Origin: Phascolarctos cinereus
Taxonomy: Eukaryota; Chordata; Mammalia; Diprotodontia; Phascolarctidae
Assembly (NCBI RefSeq): GCF_002099425.1
Contig: NW_018344160.1
Span: 682,001-746,000 of the forward strand
Reading direction: 5' to 3'
DNA length: 64,000 nt
The notes below the pieces were generated by a model that worked only from the letters and a program-made list of their open reading frames with translations, did no database searches and was not told the origin of the DNA. The position numbers and the translations under genes were made by a program. Every line of letters starts with the position of its first letter. Within the stretch, counting starts at the first letter, position 1. Positions 24,538-36,768 of the stretch are shown here, one piece after another.

Positions 24538-25240
24538 ATTTTTTCCTAAACAGTTTACTTTTTAGTATTGCACCATATTCATGTTTACTCCAATTTTTCT
24601 TTTGAACTATCCAATACCTATGTTAGATTTACAATTTATATTTCCTTGTATAAAAATACAGTCTGTCTTTATTGTGTACCTTGTAATTAATCTTTGAAGT
24701 TCACTGTATTTATTTATTGTTTTGGACTTTGCATGTCAAATTTTCTACTGTGTTCAGTTTTTTGGTTTGTTTTTGTTTTGTTCTTTTTGCAACAAAATCC
24801 AGGAAGTCTTGCAATTCATTAAAAATTCTCCTTTTTTATTCAGGGTCATGCTTAATATTGCTGGGTATGATGTTTTTGGCTGAAACACCAGTTATTTTGC
24901 TTTTCTATACATAGTAATCTGAGACCTGTGTTCTTTTATTGTCACCACAAAGAGGTCTTATTTCATTCAAATTGTGGCATCACCATATGCAATTTATGTT
25001 TTTCCTTGTTTCTCATAATATTTTATGCTTGAGGTGGGCATTTTAGAAATTAATTATAATATTGCTGTGGGTTTACCTCATAGGATCTCTTTCTGGTGGT
25101 GATTGATGTATTACTTTTTTCTATTTCTGCCTTCTCCTTTTGTTCTAATGCTTCGGGACATTTTTGCTTTATTGACTCAGCATTCAATTGCTTACAACTG
25201 TTTTTATTTGTGCAACAAGTGTATTGTAATTTTGCTCATG
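24538..25240 (-). mobile_element. Diverged antisense L1/HAL1 ORF1 fragment
   Basis: Order and wording follow the antisense ORF1 text of the first HAL1: 'attgctgggtatgatgtttttggctg' (compare 1438-1464) and 'ggatctctttctggtggtgattgatg' (compare 1660-1690). Older than the neighbouring pieces. Open frames here are chance. Confidence 0.5.
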
Positions 25241-25242
25241 GT

Positions 25243-25495
25243 GCAGTTAGGTGGCACAGTGAATGGAGTGCTAGGCCTGAAGTCAGGAAGACTCACCTTC
25301 CCAAGTTCAAATGTGGCCTCAGAAACTTATTGGTATATTTCCCTGGGCAAGTCACTTAGCCTTTTTTTTTTTTGCCTCATTTCCTCATCTCTAAAATGAA
25401 CTGTGGAGAGAAATGATAAACAACTCCATCATCTTTGCCAAGAAAATCCCAAATTGGATCACAAAGAATCACGTACAACTGAAATGGCTGAAAAT
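25243..25495 (+). mobile_element. tRNA-derived marsupial SINE, near full length (long-tail type)
   Basis: Head: TTAGGTGGCACAGTGAATGG and CTGAAGTCAGGAAGACTCA. Body: GGGCAAGTCACTTAGCC, then TTTCCTCATCTCTAAAATGA. Tail: TCTTTGCCAAGAAAATCCCA, 'ggatcacaaagaatcacg' and an ACTGAAATGGCTGAAAATAA end. Same architecture as the SINE at 39624. Confidence 0.85.
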
Positions 25496-25768
25496 AATTT
25501 TCTTCATATAATCCCTGGACTTGCTTGGCAGGTAGATTTCAAGGCATTTTATATCTGCAATTGTTTTGAATGGAATTTTTTTTTCACTCTTTTTCCACTG
25601 GAATTTGTTGTTAATATATAAGAATGTAGATGACTAATGGAAGTTTATTTTATATTTGAAACTTTTTCTAGAGTTGTTAATTATTGTATCTAGTTTTTAT
25701 TTGATTCTTTAGTGTTCTCTAAATAAAATATCATGTTGTCTGAAAGAATGATATTCTAGTTTCTTAAA
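25496..25768 (-). mobile_element. Antisense L1 ORF2 fragment
   Basis: Follows the antisense ORF2 text at 32930-33180: a GGCAGGTAGATTTC block, 'gttgttaatatataagaatgtag', a TTTAGTGTTCTCTAAATA block and a GAAAGAATGATA block. Confidence 0.6.
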
Positions 25769-25769
25769 G

Positions 25770-27225
25770 GCCTATTTTTTTTAGTTTTCAACATTCACTT
25801 CCACAAGATTTTGAGTTCCAAATTTTCACCCCATCTCACCTTTCCCCCACCCCAAGAGGCATGAATTCTGAATATCCCTTTCCTTAGTCTGCTCTCCCTT
25901 CTTTTTTCTCCCCCCCTTTTTTTATCCCCTTCCTCTTCTGCTTCCCTGTAGGGCAGGATAGATTTCTATTCCGCATTTCCTACATTTCTTAATTCCCAGT
26001 TGCATGTGAAAACATTGTTTTAATATGTGTTTTTGGTGCCAAATTCTCTCCCTTCCTCCCTCCCCACTCATCCTCATTGAAAAGGCAAGCAACTTAATGT
26101 AGGTTATACATGTGCAGTTATACAAAACACTTCCATAGTAGTCATGTTATAAAAACTAACTCTTTTTCCCTTAATCCTATCCCCCCCATTTATTCTATTC
26201 TTTCTTTGACCTTGCGCCTCCTCAGAAGTGTTTGCTTCTGATTACCCCCTTTCCCAATCTGCCCTCTTCTCTATCATTCCCCTGCTCTCTTGTTCCCTTG
26301 TCACCTTACTTTTCTGTAGAGTAAGACAGCTTTCCATATCCAAATAAGTTTGTATGTTGTTCCTCCTTAAGCCAAATCCTATGAAAATAAGATTCACTCA
26401 TTCCCTCTCACCTTCCCCTGTTTCCACTCAACTGTGAGAACCTTTTCTTTTCTGTTTTTTTGTGAGATAATTTACCCCATTCTACCTCTCCCTTTCTCCT
26501 CCCAGTAATCCTCTCTCACCCCTTATTTTTATTCTTCAGATATGACCCCTTCATCATCAACTCACCCTTTGCCCTCTATCTATATCTATATCTGATCTTT
26601 ATCTATATCTTTATCTATCTAAACATACATATAATTTTTTCCCTCCACCTACCCTAATACTGAGAAAGGTTTCATGATTTACAAATATCATTTTTCCATG
26701 CAAGAATGTAAACAGTTTAACCTTAATAAGTCTCTTATGATTTCTCTTTCCTCTTTATCTCTTCATATTCCGCATGAGTTTTGTATTTGAAAGTCAAATT
26801 TTCTATTCAGTTCTTGTTTTTTCATCAAGAATGCTTGGAAGTCCACTATTTCACTGAATGACCATTTTTTCCCCTAAAGGATTATACTCAGTTTTACTGG
26901 GTAGGTGATTCTTGGTTTTAATCTTAACTCCTTTGCCTTCTGGAATATTGTGTTCCATGACCTCCGGTTCCTTAATGTAGAAGCTCCTAAATCTTGTCTT
27001 ATCCTGCTTGTGTTTCCACAAGACTTGAATTGTTTCTTTCTGGATGCTAAGGCCTGGGACTAATTCATAATTTCTCAGAGGCTTTGGATGTAGGAGCTTC
27101 AGCTTTGTTGTCTTCTTCTGGTTGTGTATTTTAATCTTCTTTGTCACCAAAGTAAGATAATATAGTCTGACTCTCTTTGCACTGCTTGCTCATGATCCCA
27201 GCCAATTACTTGAGTTATAAACTCT
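25770..27225 (-). mobile_element. Second HAL1-like element, antisense, with an internal ORF1 deletion
   Basis: The left part (25770-26680) is collinear with 340-1240 of the first HAL1, including CATTCACTTCCACAAG and the AAAACACTTCCATAGTAGTC-type block. ORF1 follows: C-terminal text (to about 27046) joins directly to N-terminal text (27047-27225), with about 670 bases of middle ORF1 missing relative to 1590-2262 of copy 1. The open frame 27150-26851 (starts MVTKKIKIHNQKK, ends PSKTEYNPLGEKMVIQ) spans this junction. No ORF2. The 5' UTR is absent. Confidence 0.7.
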
Positions 27226-27659
27226 TGATTGAAATTTTGATGATTCAGTATTGTGTCATGTAACTGTATAGGAAGATATTGTAAAGAAGACATTAAACGC
27301 TCATATGCCTTCCAATGCATGCTGGACTTCCCGACAATGCACGACAAGTTCACCTGCCAACATTTGCTTGTTAAGACCTATCAGTGAACTTGACCATTGC
27401 TTCGTTATAACTTACATTTTGTATGTTTATTCAGAAAATAATGTAATCACTATGATTTTAACTCTTTTACAAAATAAATAAAATATGTATGTAGGATTTT
27501 TCAAAATTTTCTTCTCCTGTCTTCTTTCCTTGTGTTTCACCATGTCCTTATTTTTACTCAGTGCCCCCAGCTGCACCTTAGTCTATTACCACCCCCCTGG
27601 ATCATTCCAGTGCTCCTAAGGGGTGGTGTCACTAATTTTGGTATCTTGTGTAATAAACA
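27226..27659. other. Unassigned; possible retrocopy 3' end
   Basis: 27230-27480 is more balanced in composition than its surroundings and ends in AAAATAAATAAAATATG, as a processed transcript's 3' end might. A plus-strand frame reads CMLDFPTMHDKFTC but matches nothing I recognise. 27547-27650 (CACCCCCCTGGATCATTCCA) looks like part of an interspersed repeat I cannot name. Confidence 0.3.
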
Positions 27660-28800
27660 TTTCATTGGTTGCTATGTTCTCTCATATATTTAATGGAAAA
27701 GGGTGTTGTGTTTTGTCAAAAGCTTTTACTTTATGTATTGAGACAACCATATTGATTTTTGTTGTTTTGTTATTGATTTGAGAATTTATACTGACAGTTT
27801 TCCTAATATTGAACCAATCCTACTTGACTGGTATAATTACCACGTATTCATATTCCATGATCGTTGAGGCATATTGCTGTAATCTCTTTGCTAGAATTTT
27901 GTTTAAAATTTCTGCATCAATATTCATTAAGGAAATTTATCTGTAATTTTATTTCTCCATTTTTATTCTCCTTTGTTTAGGAATTAAAGAAATATTTGAG
28001 TCATAGAAGGAATTGGAAGAACTCCTTAATCTATTTTTTAAAATAATTTATATATTGATTTAATTAATTGTTCTTTAAAGTTTGGTAGAAATCACTGGTC
28101 AATCATTCTTGTACTGTGGATTTTTTCTTTGGGATCTTTTCCTTTTTTAATGTATTGTTCTTATTTAATGTATTTCCTCTTCAGTTAATCTGGAAAATTT
28201 ATTTAAAAATATTCATCCATTTCACTTCAATTATCAGTTCTATTGGCATATAATTGGATGAAATCTTTTATAAAGATTGATTCAATTTTTTCTTTATTGG
28301 TGAAACATTTACCCCCTTCATCTTTTTCTAACTAGTAATTTGGTTTTATTCTTTCTATTTTAATCAAAGTAAGCAAAATTTGCTCTTTTTTATTTTATAA
28401 AACAACTCAGTTTTATTTATTAGTTTGACTTTTTACAATCAATTTTAATTAAACTTTAACTTTCAGAACTTTTTTTAGTGTTTCATTGGAGTTATTTTTT
28501 TAAATTTATTAATTTTGAAGGGATTTTTGTTTGTTTAAATTGTATGCCCAAATATTAATGTGGTATTTATCTTTTATTAATGACAGCATTTAGAAATAGA
28601 AAATTTTCCTAAAAATAAATAAAAAAGAAATAAGAAATTCCAAAAAAATAGAATTTGATGTTTTCACATTGTTGTCATTATTTTAATGAAATTACTTGTG
28701 GTTTTTATCATTAGTTTTTTGACACATGCATTCTTTTTTTTTTCTTTTATTTGTTTGACACACGCATTCTTTAGGGATATTTAAATTTTCAAATGATTTT
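27660..28800 (-). mobile_element. Antisense L1 ORF2 fragment (reverse transcriptase and linker)
   Basis: Collinear with 16940-17880 of the antisense L1: 'ttttgtcaaaagctttt', 'tgacagttttcctaatattgaa', a TCTTTGCTAGAATTTTGTTT block and a CAGTTTTATTTATTAGTTTG block. It ends exactly where the FMNL1-like retrocopy begins. The element probably continues at 29505, minus its endonuclease part. Confidence 0.7.
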
Positions 28801-29275
28801 AATGTATTGCTGCTGCTTGGAATTGAGAGGGGTTCCCCTTCAGCTGTGATGGGAGCCCTGGCCTCCTGGACAGCAGCTTCTTTTTTTTTTTAAACACTGT
28901 TTCACCTGTTGCTCCATTTTTATAAGCTTTGTTGAAGTGACTGAGCACAAAGAAAAATGTAGATGGAGTCTCATCTTGTGATTCTCTCCAAAGTAATCCA
29001 TCACAGACTCACATGCCCCCTGGACTCTCTTGCAATTGGCCATCTGTTTCTCTATTTTGGGACTGTTGCACTTCAGGAACTCCTTGAACACCAGATTATC
29101 AACTTGGCTCATGAACTACTAGTTTCTCAGCTCCATGCCCTGCTGAAGGGCTCAGGTGGTGTGGAGGATTCTGTATATTGATACAGCTCTAGCTGTATCA
29201 CAAAGTACAGGTCAGAATAAAAACAGATGAGTTTTGGATACTTCTCTCTAATCACCTTCACCAGGTAGTGTAGCC
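28801..29275 (-). pseudogene. FMNL1P: Processed pseudogene of a formin-like gene, closest to FMNL1 (FH2 C-terminus)
   Basis: The minus strand reads, across several frames, LHYLVKVIREKYPKL and FYSDL (from about 29275), then VFKEFL-CNSP, then a near copy of the FH2-end block (ESVMDYFGENHK), then KKEAAVQEARAP and AEGEPL. The real family member has the same order: LHYLVK-I-EKYP-L, LKEFL-ANSP, ESVVEYFGENPKT and KKEAAAQEA. FMNL formins nucleate and elongate actin filaments through the FH2 domain. This piece covers only the last part of FH2 and the start of the tail. No introns interrupt it, as expected for an L1-made retrocopy; both ends are truncated and at least two frameshifts are visible. The LHYLVKVI and NSP text favours FMNL1 over FMNL2 or FMNL3. 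It sits inside an antisense L1 and abuts a CA repeat. Confidence 0.8.
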
Positions 29276-29293
29276 ACACACAAACATACACAG

Positions 29294-29356
<63 letters not shown>

Positions 29357-29490
29357 AACCTCTGTGTGTATGCATATTGCATAAGTGTATACATATATAC
29401 ACTTATGCATATTGCATAAGTGTATACATATATACACACATAGTCATACACGCATGTGAGTACAAACCCATATGTGTGTGTATATGTACA
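29276..29490. repeat. (CA)n microsatellite with TA-rich flank
   Basis: Long CA run (about 29299-29341), then TATATA, CATATTGC and TATACA units. A 24-base block containing TGCATATTGCATAAGTGTAT is tandemly repeated near 29370-29430. The minus-strand frame CVCVCV is low complexity. Confidence 0.95.
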
Positions 29491-29504
29491 TTATTTGTTC
29501 TTTG

Positions 29505-30790
29505 AACCAATTATAGTGAGGTTCAAGTGTTGACTACCAACCCTGCCATTTTCCTCTCCATTGTAAAAGCTCTTTCTTCCATGCCTTTTTATATGAGATA
29601 TTTTTGCCCATTCTGCCTCTCCCTTCCCCCTTCTCCCATTACATCCCTCTTCTTTCTCCCTTTATTTTTTTGAGATCATCCCAACATGATCAACTCACAA
29701 ACACAGATTGCCCTAATAATGACAAAATTCTGAGGAGATACATGAATTATTTTCCCTTATGGAATTTAAAAATAATAATAATAATATTATTGTGTCCCTT
29801 AGGATTTCTCTTTCATGTTTATCTTTTTTCTGGTTCTCATGGGCCTTTTTTTTTTGGAATGACAAAATTTGTATTTAACTTTTGTCTATTCATTAGGAAT
29901 ACTTGAAATCACACTGTTTTATTAAATGACCATTTTCTCCCATTAAGGATTATACTCAGTGTTGTTGAATGAGTTAATGATTGACCGTAATCATATCTCC
30001 TTTACCTTTTAGAACATCATGTTACAATCCATCTGCTCCTTTAATGTGGAAGGTGCTAAATTTAGCGTTATGGTGACTGTGGCTTCACGATATTTTGATG
30101 ATTTCTCTCTTACTAGTTGCAATATGTTCTCCTTGAACCGGGAGTTCTGGAATTTGGCTATAATATTCCTGGGGGTTTTCATTTGGGGATGTCTTTCAAG
30201 AGGCAGTCAGTGAATTCTTTCAATTTCTTTTTTTTCCTCTCTGCATCTAAGATTGAGGCAATTTTCAATTATAATTTCTTGAAATATACTGTTTAGATTC
30301 TTTTTATTGTGGCTTTCAGGTAGTACAAACATTCTAAAAGTATCTCACGTGAAACTGTTTTTCAGGTCAATTATTTTTCTAATGCTAAATTTTCATATGT
30401 CATTTTATTTTTGATTATGTTGACTTTGTTTTATTGTTCCTTAATTTTTCATGAAATAATTAACTTCCAATTGTCCAATTTTGATTTTTAAGTAAATATT
30501 TTCTTTATTAAATTTTTCTGCCTCTTTTACCATTTGACCAATTATATTTTTTAAAATGTTAGACTTTTTGCGTCTCTTTAACCAACCTATTACTTTCTTT
30601 TTCATAATTTTCTTGCACCACTCACATTTCTATTCATACGTTTTTCTCTACTATTCTTTTTTTTAGCTTTCCCAGGAATTTTTGTTTTTATGTCCATTTT
30701 GCATATGTTTTTAGTTTGAGGATTAGCTTGTAGCTCTTTTCACATGTTGTCTTTTTATGATTTTTTTCCATTAATTTATATTTATTATGA
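29505..30790 (-). mobile_element. Antisense L1 inter-ORF and ORF1 fragment
   Basis: Left part: inter-ORF text (TCCATTGTAAAAGCTCTTTC, 'ccattctgcctctccctt'). From about 29850 to 30760: antisense ORF1, including GGAGTTCTGGAATTTGGCTA and ATATTCCTGGGGGTTTTCAT. It probably belongs to the same L1 as 27660-28800, split by the FMNL1-like retrocopy and the CA repeat. Confidence 0.65.
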
Positions 30791-31117
30791 AAGACATATA
30801 TTAATAATAATTAACAATAATGATATCTTAAAATCTCATTAACAGCAGAGAAAATGCCCCATTTTGACACACCTAGCAAGGTCTTCCAGTGACCTAGGAT
30901 GACTCAATGGAAAGTTGCTGAATTTGGCTCATTCAGTTATCAGTCACTTAGATAATTAAGTGATCACAATAGCTCACAGCATGACAATTGCATTGCCAAC
31001 ATAATGATTTGCTCATTTTTTATGAACAATTAAATTTTCATTCTGAAATGTTTGTTTATGCCTGATAGAGATACAGATCTAAGAAACACTATTTTTTTCT
31101 GGATTATTTTCTTTCTA
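30791..31117. other. Unassigned DNA
   Basis: No repeat or coding pattern recognised. Confidence 0.4.
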
Positions 31118-34100
31118 CTAGGCTTTTTTATTTAAACTTTTGAGTTCCCAATTTTATTCTTTCTTCCCTCCATTTCCTCCCCTTCCCTGAGATAGTAAGC
31201 AATTAGATAAAGGTTATACATGTGCAATTATGTAAAAAAAATTTCCATATTGCTCATTTTGTCCAAGAAAATTTGAATAAAACAAGAAATGAAACAAAGA
31301 CCATTAAAAAAAACATGCTTCAGTCAGTACTCAATCAATATCAGTTCTTTCTCTGTAGGCAGATAATATCCATGACTACTCCTTTGGAATTGTCTGAGAT
31401 CATTGTACCGCTTAGAGTAGCTGAGTTATTCACAGTTTTTCATCAAACAATATTGCTATTACTGTGTACAACATCCTGGTTCTGCTCACTTCACTATGCA
31501 TCAGTTCAATAAAGTTCTTCCAGATTTTTTCTGAAACCATCCTGCTTGTCATTTCATATAGCACAGTGATATTCTGTAATGATGAAATATCACAGCTTTT
31601 TTAGCCAATTCCCAATTGATGGACATCCCTTTGATTTCCAATTCTTAGCCTCCACACACAAAAAAAAGCTGTTAAAAATATTTTTTTGTGTGTAAATAGA
31701 TTCTTTTCCCCTTTTTCTGGATGTCTTTGACATACATACCTAGTAGTGATATAGGTGGAACAAAAAATGTGCAGTTTTATAGCTCATTGGGTATAGTTCT
31801 GAGATACTCTCCAGAACACTTGGATCAGTTCACAACTTCACCAAGAGTACATTATGTCTCAGTTTTACAGCATCCCTTCCAACATCCAACATTTTCCTTT
31901 TTGTCATATAAATCACTATTATAGGTGTGAGGTGGTGCCTAGAGTTTTCCTTTTTTAATTTGCATTTGTCTGATCAAAAGTGATTTAGAGCATTTTTCTG
32001 TATAACTTTAGATAGCTTTGATTTCTTCATCTGAAAACTGCATGTTCATATCCTTTACCTACTTATAAGTTGAGGAATGACTTGTAGCTCTCTAAATTTG
32101 ACTCAGTTCTCTAAGTATTTGAGAAATGTGACTTTTATCAGGGGGTATTTTTTGCAAAAATTTCTCCCCAGTTTTCTGTTTTCCTTCAAATTTGGTTGCA
32201 TTGGCTTTGTTTGTGCATTTTTAAAATTTTATATCATCAAGGTTATCTATTTTACATTTTGGAATGCTCTCTATGCCTTCTATGATACTATATCTTTAAA
32301 TCTGACAGATAATCTATTCCATGCCCTCTTAATTTGTGTGTAGCATCACCCTTTATGTGTAAATCTTCTAACCATTTTGACTTTATCTTGGTATATGGTG
32401 TGAGATGTTTGTCCATGCCTAGTTTTGCCATACTGTTTTTTCAGTTTTCCCAACAGGTTTTGTCAAATAATGAGTTTTTTTTTCCAAAAGCTTTGATCTT
32501 TGGGTTTATCATATACTTTTACTATGGTCATTCACTATAATGCCATTTGTGCCTAATCTGTTACATTGATCAACCACTCTATTTCTGACCCTGTAAAGTT
32601 ATTTTAATAATTGTTGATTTACAATGCAATTTGATATCTATTATAGCTAGAATAACTTCTTATGAATTTTTAAAAATTATTCCTTTCCTATCTTTGAACT
32701 TTTGTTCATCCATATGAATTTTGTTATTATTTTTTCTAGCTGCATAAAATAATTTTTGATAGTGTGATTAGTATGGCACTGAATAAATAGCCTGGTTTAG
32801 GTACAACTGTTTTATTATATTGGCTTGGCACACCCATGAGTAATTTATACTTTTCTAGTTTTTTAGATCTCATTTTATTTGTGTGAAAACTATTTTATAA
32901 TTGTGTTCATATAGTTCCTGTGTTTCTCTTGGCAGGTAAGCTTCCAAGAATTTATATTCTTTACAGTTATTTTAAATGGAATTTCTCTTTCTATCTCTTG
33001 CTGCTGGACTTTGTTAGTAATATATAGATATACCAATGACTTATGTAGTTTTGTTTTATATTCTGCAATTTTGCTAAAGTTCTTAATAAGTTCAAGTAAT
33101 TTTTTTAGTTGATTCACTAGGATTTTTTAAGCATAATATCATATCATTTTCAAAGAGTGATAGCTTTATTTCCTCATTCCCTATTCTAACTCCTTCAATT
33201 TCTTTTTTTTCTTAATGCAATAACTAATCTTCCTAGTACAATATTAAATATTAATGGTGATACTGGGAATCCTTGCTCCATCCATGATTGTATTGGGAAG
33301 GCCTCTAGCTTATCCTCATTATATGTAATGTCTCCTGACAATTTTCAATAAATATTACCTAGCATTTTAAGCTAAGCTCCATTTTTTCTTATGCTCTTTA
33401 GTGTTTTAAATAATAGGAATGGGTGACGTATTTTGTCGGACTTCCTATGCATCGATTGAGATAATCATGATTTTTTTTTAGTTTTGTTATTATTATTATA
33501 AATTATGCTGGTAGTTTTTCTAAGGTTGCACCAGCCCTGTATTACTGGTATAAATCCCATCTACTCATAGTGTAATATCCTCATGATAAGTTACTGTAAT
33601 CTCTTTGCTAATATTTTATTTAAAGCATTTGCATCAATATTCATTGGTCAAATTTTATTTCCCTCTTTTGTCTTTTCCTAGTTTGGGTATCAGCACCGTA
33701 AATGTGTCATAAACGGAATTTTGTATGAGTCAATTCACATCTCCTTTTTTTCATATAGTTTACATATTTTCTGTTAATTGTTCTTTAAATGTTTGGTAGC
33801 ATTCACTTGTGAGTCCATCTGGTACTGGGAATTTTTTTCTTAGGAAGTTCATTGATGACTTGTTTAATTTCTTTTCCTAATATTGGGTGATGTAAGTTTT
33901 TTTTTCATCTTCCGTTAAGCTGGGTTATATATATATATATATAGTAGCTATTCGTCCATTTCATTTAGATTGTCATATTCATTGGCATATAATTGGGTAA
34001 ATGTAGCTCATAACAATTGTTTTAATTAATTTCTTCTTCACTGGTGGCAAATTCACCGTTTTCATTTTTGACAATGTTAATTTGGTTTTCTTCCAGTTTT

Positions 34101-36697
34101 ATTGTTAGTTCAATGGTTTTCTTCTTTTCCATTTTGTTATCTCTCTTGATATTCAGAATTTCTAATCTGGTGTTTAATTGTGCATTTTTAACTAGTTCTT
34201 TTTCTAGTTTTTTTTTTAAGTTATATGTCCCATTAATTAATCTGCTTTTTTCTCCATTTTATTGATGTAAACATGTAGAAATATGAATTTTTCCTTATGT
34301 ACCACTTTGGCTGCATGCCATAAATTTTGGTATGTTGTGTTATTATTGTCATTTTCTTTAATTAAATTATCAATCATTTCTGTGATTCATTCTTTGATCC
34401 AGTTGTTTTTGTTAGGATTGGATTATTTAATTTTCAATTAATTTTAGTGACTTTTTCCACTATCCATTATTGAATGTCATTTGTATTGCATTGTAATCTG
34501 AAAAGGATGCATTCACTATTTCTGCTTTTCTGCATATGGTTGTGATTTTTTTTATGTATTAACACTTGTTGAAATTTTATGTAGGTGTCATGTAGTGCTG
34601 AGAAAAAAAGGCATATTCCTTTCTATTGCCATTCAGTTTTCCCCAAAGATATATCATATCTAACTTTTACACAATTTTATTCACCTCATTAACTTTTTTC
34701 TTGTTTATTTTGTGATTAGATTTATATAGTTTTGGAAAGGAAAAGTTGAGGCTCACTGCTAGTACAGTTTTATTACACATTTTCTCCTGTAACTCATTCA
34801 ACTTCTCTTTAAAAAATTTAGGTGCTGTAAAATTTGTTTCACATGTGTTTAGTATTGATATGATTTCATTGTTTATGCTACCTTTCATCAAGATAGAGTT
34901 TTCTTCTTCATCTCTTTTAATTAGATCTATTCTTACATCTGCTTTATCTGAGATCATGATTCCTATTCCAGCTATCTTTGCTTCAGTTTAAGCATAATAT
35001 ATAGTACTCCAGTCCCTTACTTTGACCTGTGTGTATCTCTATGCTTCAAAAGTGTTTCTTGCAAACACCACGTTGTAAAATTCTGTTTTTTAATCCATTC
35101 TGCTAAACACTTATATTTTATTGACTAGTCCATCCCATTCATATTTATAGTTATAATAACTAACATTATCTTCTTCCTTGCTATTTTTCCTTTGTTTATC
35201 TACCTCTGTCTCTTAAACCCTATCCATTCTTTCCTCTCCAGCATTTTACTTCCAATCACCACCTTCCCAACACACTCTCTATTTTATCAGCTCCCCCCCT
35301 TCTCCTTCTCTTATTCCCATAACTTTTTTTATTTCCTCATAGGGTAAGACACATTTTTATATTCAACTCAGTATGGGTATTATTCCCTCTTTGAACCAAT
35401 TTTGATGAGAGTAAGGTTTAAGATTTGCCCACCCCCATCTTCCCATCAATTATAATAGTTCTTTCATGCCTCTTTTATGTGGGATAATTTACTCCATTAA
35501 ATCTCTCTTCTCTTCTTCCAGTTCAATTTTCTTTCTCACCACTTTATTTTTTGGCTTCTTTTGAGGAGTATCAATCTATCAAAGTTGCCTTATATATCCA
35601 CACCATCTATCTACATATACTCATATTTGCTCTTGTAGTAATAAAATTATTAAGAGTTACACATGTTATCCTAACATATAAACTTGTTGAATTTCTTATG
35701 TTTTCTCTTCCTTATTCCTATTTTTTTTTTACCTTTTTATGTTTCCCTTGAGCCTTGTGTTTGGAGGTCAATTTTTTTTAAATTCAGTTCTGATCTTTTA
35801 ATTTGAAATGCTTGAAAGTCCTCTGTTTCATTATATGTACATTTTTTCCCTGAAATACTACATTATATTTCACTGAGTAGGTGATTCTTGGCTATAATCC
35901 TTACTCTTCTGCTTTCTGGGATATCATATAACATATCTTCCAGTTCTTTAATATAGAAGCTGTCTAATGCTGTGTAATGCTGATTTTAGGTAGATGATAT
36001 TTGATTTTTTTTTCTTTTTGATTGCTTGTAATACTGTCTCTTGATCTGCGAGCTCTGGAATTTGGCTATGGTGTTCCTGGGAGTTTTAATTTTGACATAT
36101 CTTTCAGGCAGTGGATTTATTCAATTTCTATTTTACCCTCTAGTTCTAATATATCAGGATTTTTTAAAATATTCTTTGAAAGATGGCAGTGGAATCAAGA
36201 TGGGGGAAAGAAGAGCCAGGACATTGCCTGAGCTCTCCCTAGTGGACCTGAGGGGAGAGGGAATTAAGTTTAACCTCTTAACAGATTCTGGGGAAAGAAG
36301 AAACTCAAAAATATGGAGTGAAAAATTTTCCCAGCTTAAGATAACTTGTAATTATTTGAGAAAAAAGGGTAAATGTTGAGAGCATGCCCAAACACATGGT
36401 GTCCAGGTAAGCCAGTGGGAAGGGTTTTAGCAGCAGCACAGATCAACTAGTAAGGACACTTAGTGCTGGATCTCCAAGCCATCTTTTCTGAAAGACGTTC
36501 TCCAGACACTTTTTTTCATCGTGGCTTTAAGGTAGACCAATAATTCATGAGTGATTTTTCCTGGATCTATTTTCCAGGTCATTTGTTTTTCCAATGATGT
36601 ATTTTACATGTTCTATTTTTTTCTATTATTTTGTTTGTTTGATTCTTGAGGTTTCATAAATTTATTAGCTTCCACTTGCCCAATTCTAATTTTGGGG
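31118..36697 (-). mobile_element. Long, old antisense L1 (3' end to ORF1)
   Basis: The minus strand, from the right, carries: ORF1 (36697 to about 35750, with GATTCTTGGCTATAATCCTT and ATTTGGCTATGGTGTTCCTG in antisense); inter-ORF DNA; ORF2 endonuclease (34957-34667, reading MISDKADVRIDLIKRD and KSNHKINKKKVNEVNK); the reverse transcriptase region; a post-RT segment (33117-32890, KLLELIKNFSKIAEYK); the C-terminal region; and a 3' UTR ending with an A-rich tail at about 31118. It is the only L1 in the window keeping everything from ORF1 to the poly-A. All frames are heavily broken. A foreign 300-base L1 5' UTR piece sits inside ORF1 (36185-36490). A TA run lies at 33925-33944. Confidence 0.8.
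36185..36490 (+). mobile_element. Sense L1-type 5' UTR fragment inserted in antisense ORF1
   Basis: The antisense ORF1 text breaks after 'ttctttgaaagatg' and resumes at 'ctgaaagacg...tttttttcatcgtggc'. The ~300-base insert starts GGAATCAAGATGGGGGAAAG, like an L1 5' end, and continues with GAGCTCTCCCTAGTGGACCT and CCTCTTAACAGATTCTGG. GAAAGA flanks both sides and may be a short target duplication. The UTR subtype differs from the other 5' UTRs in the window. Confidence 0.55.
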
Positions 36698-36768
36698 GGC
36701 TAGTGAATGGGATAAGTGACTTGCCCAGGGTTACACAGCTAGTGTGTATTATATGTCTGAGGCCAGAT
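36698..36768 (-). mobile_element. tRNA-SINE/MIR core fragment, antisense
   Basis: Contains AGTGACTTGCCCAGGGTTAC, ACAGCTAG and TGTCTGAGGCCAGATTTC, the reverse complement of the SINE body. Confidence 0.75.

Noticed and set aside
25770-27225. Splicing as the cause of the missing ORF1 segment
   Set aside because: The inferred donor side lacks GT in the intact copy, so a deletion fits better.
29127-29451. CVCVCV-rich frames as a cysteine-rich peptide
   Set aside because: Translation of a CA microsatellite; only the N-terminal-most residues at the left edge belong to the FMNL1-like retrocopy.
29276-29490. CRISPR-like regular array
   Set aside because: The spacing comes from dinucleotide repeats and a short local tandem; there are no unique spacers between conserved repeats.
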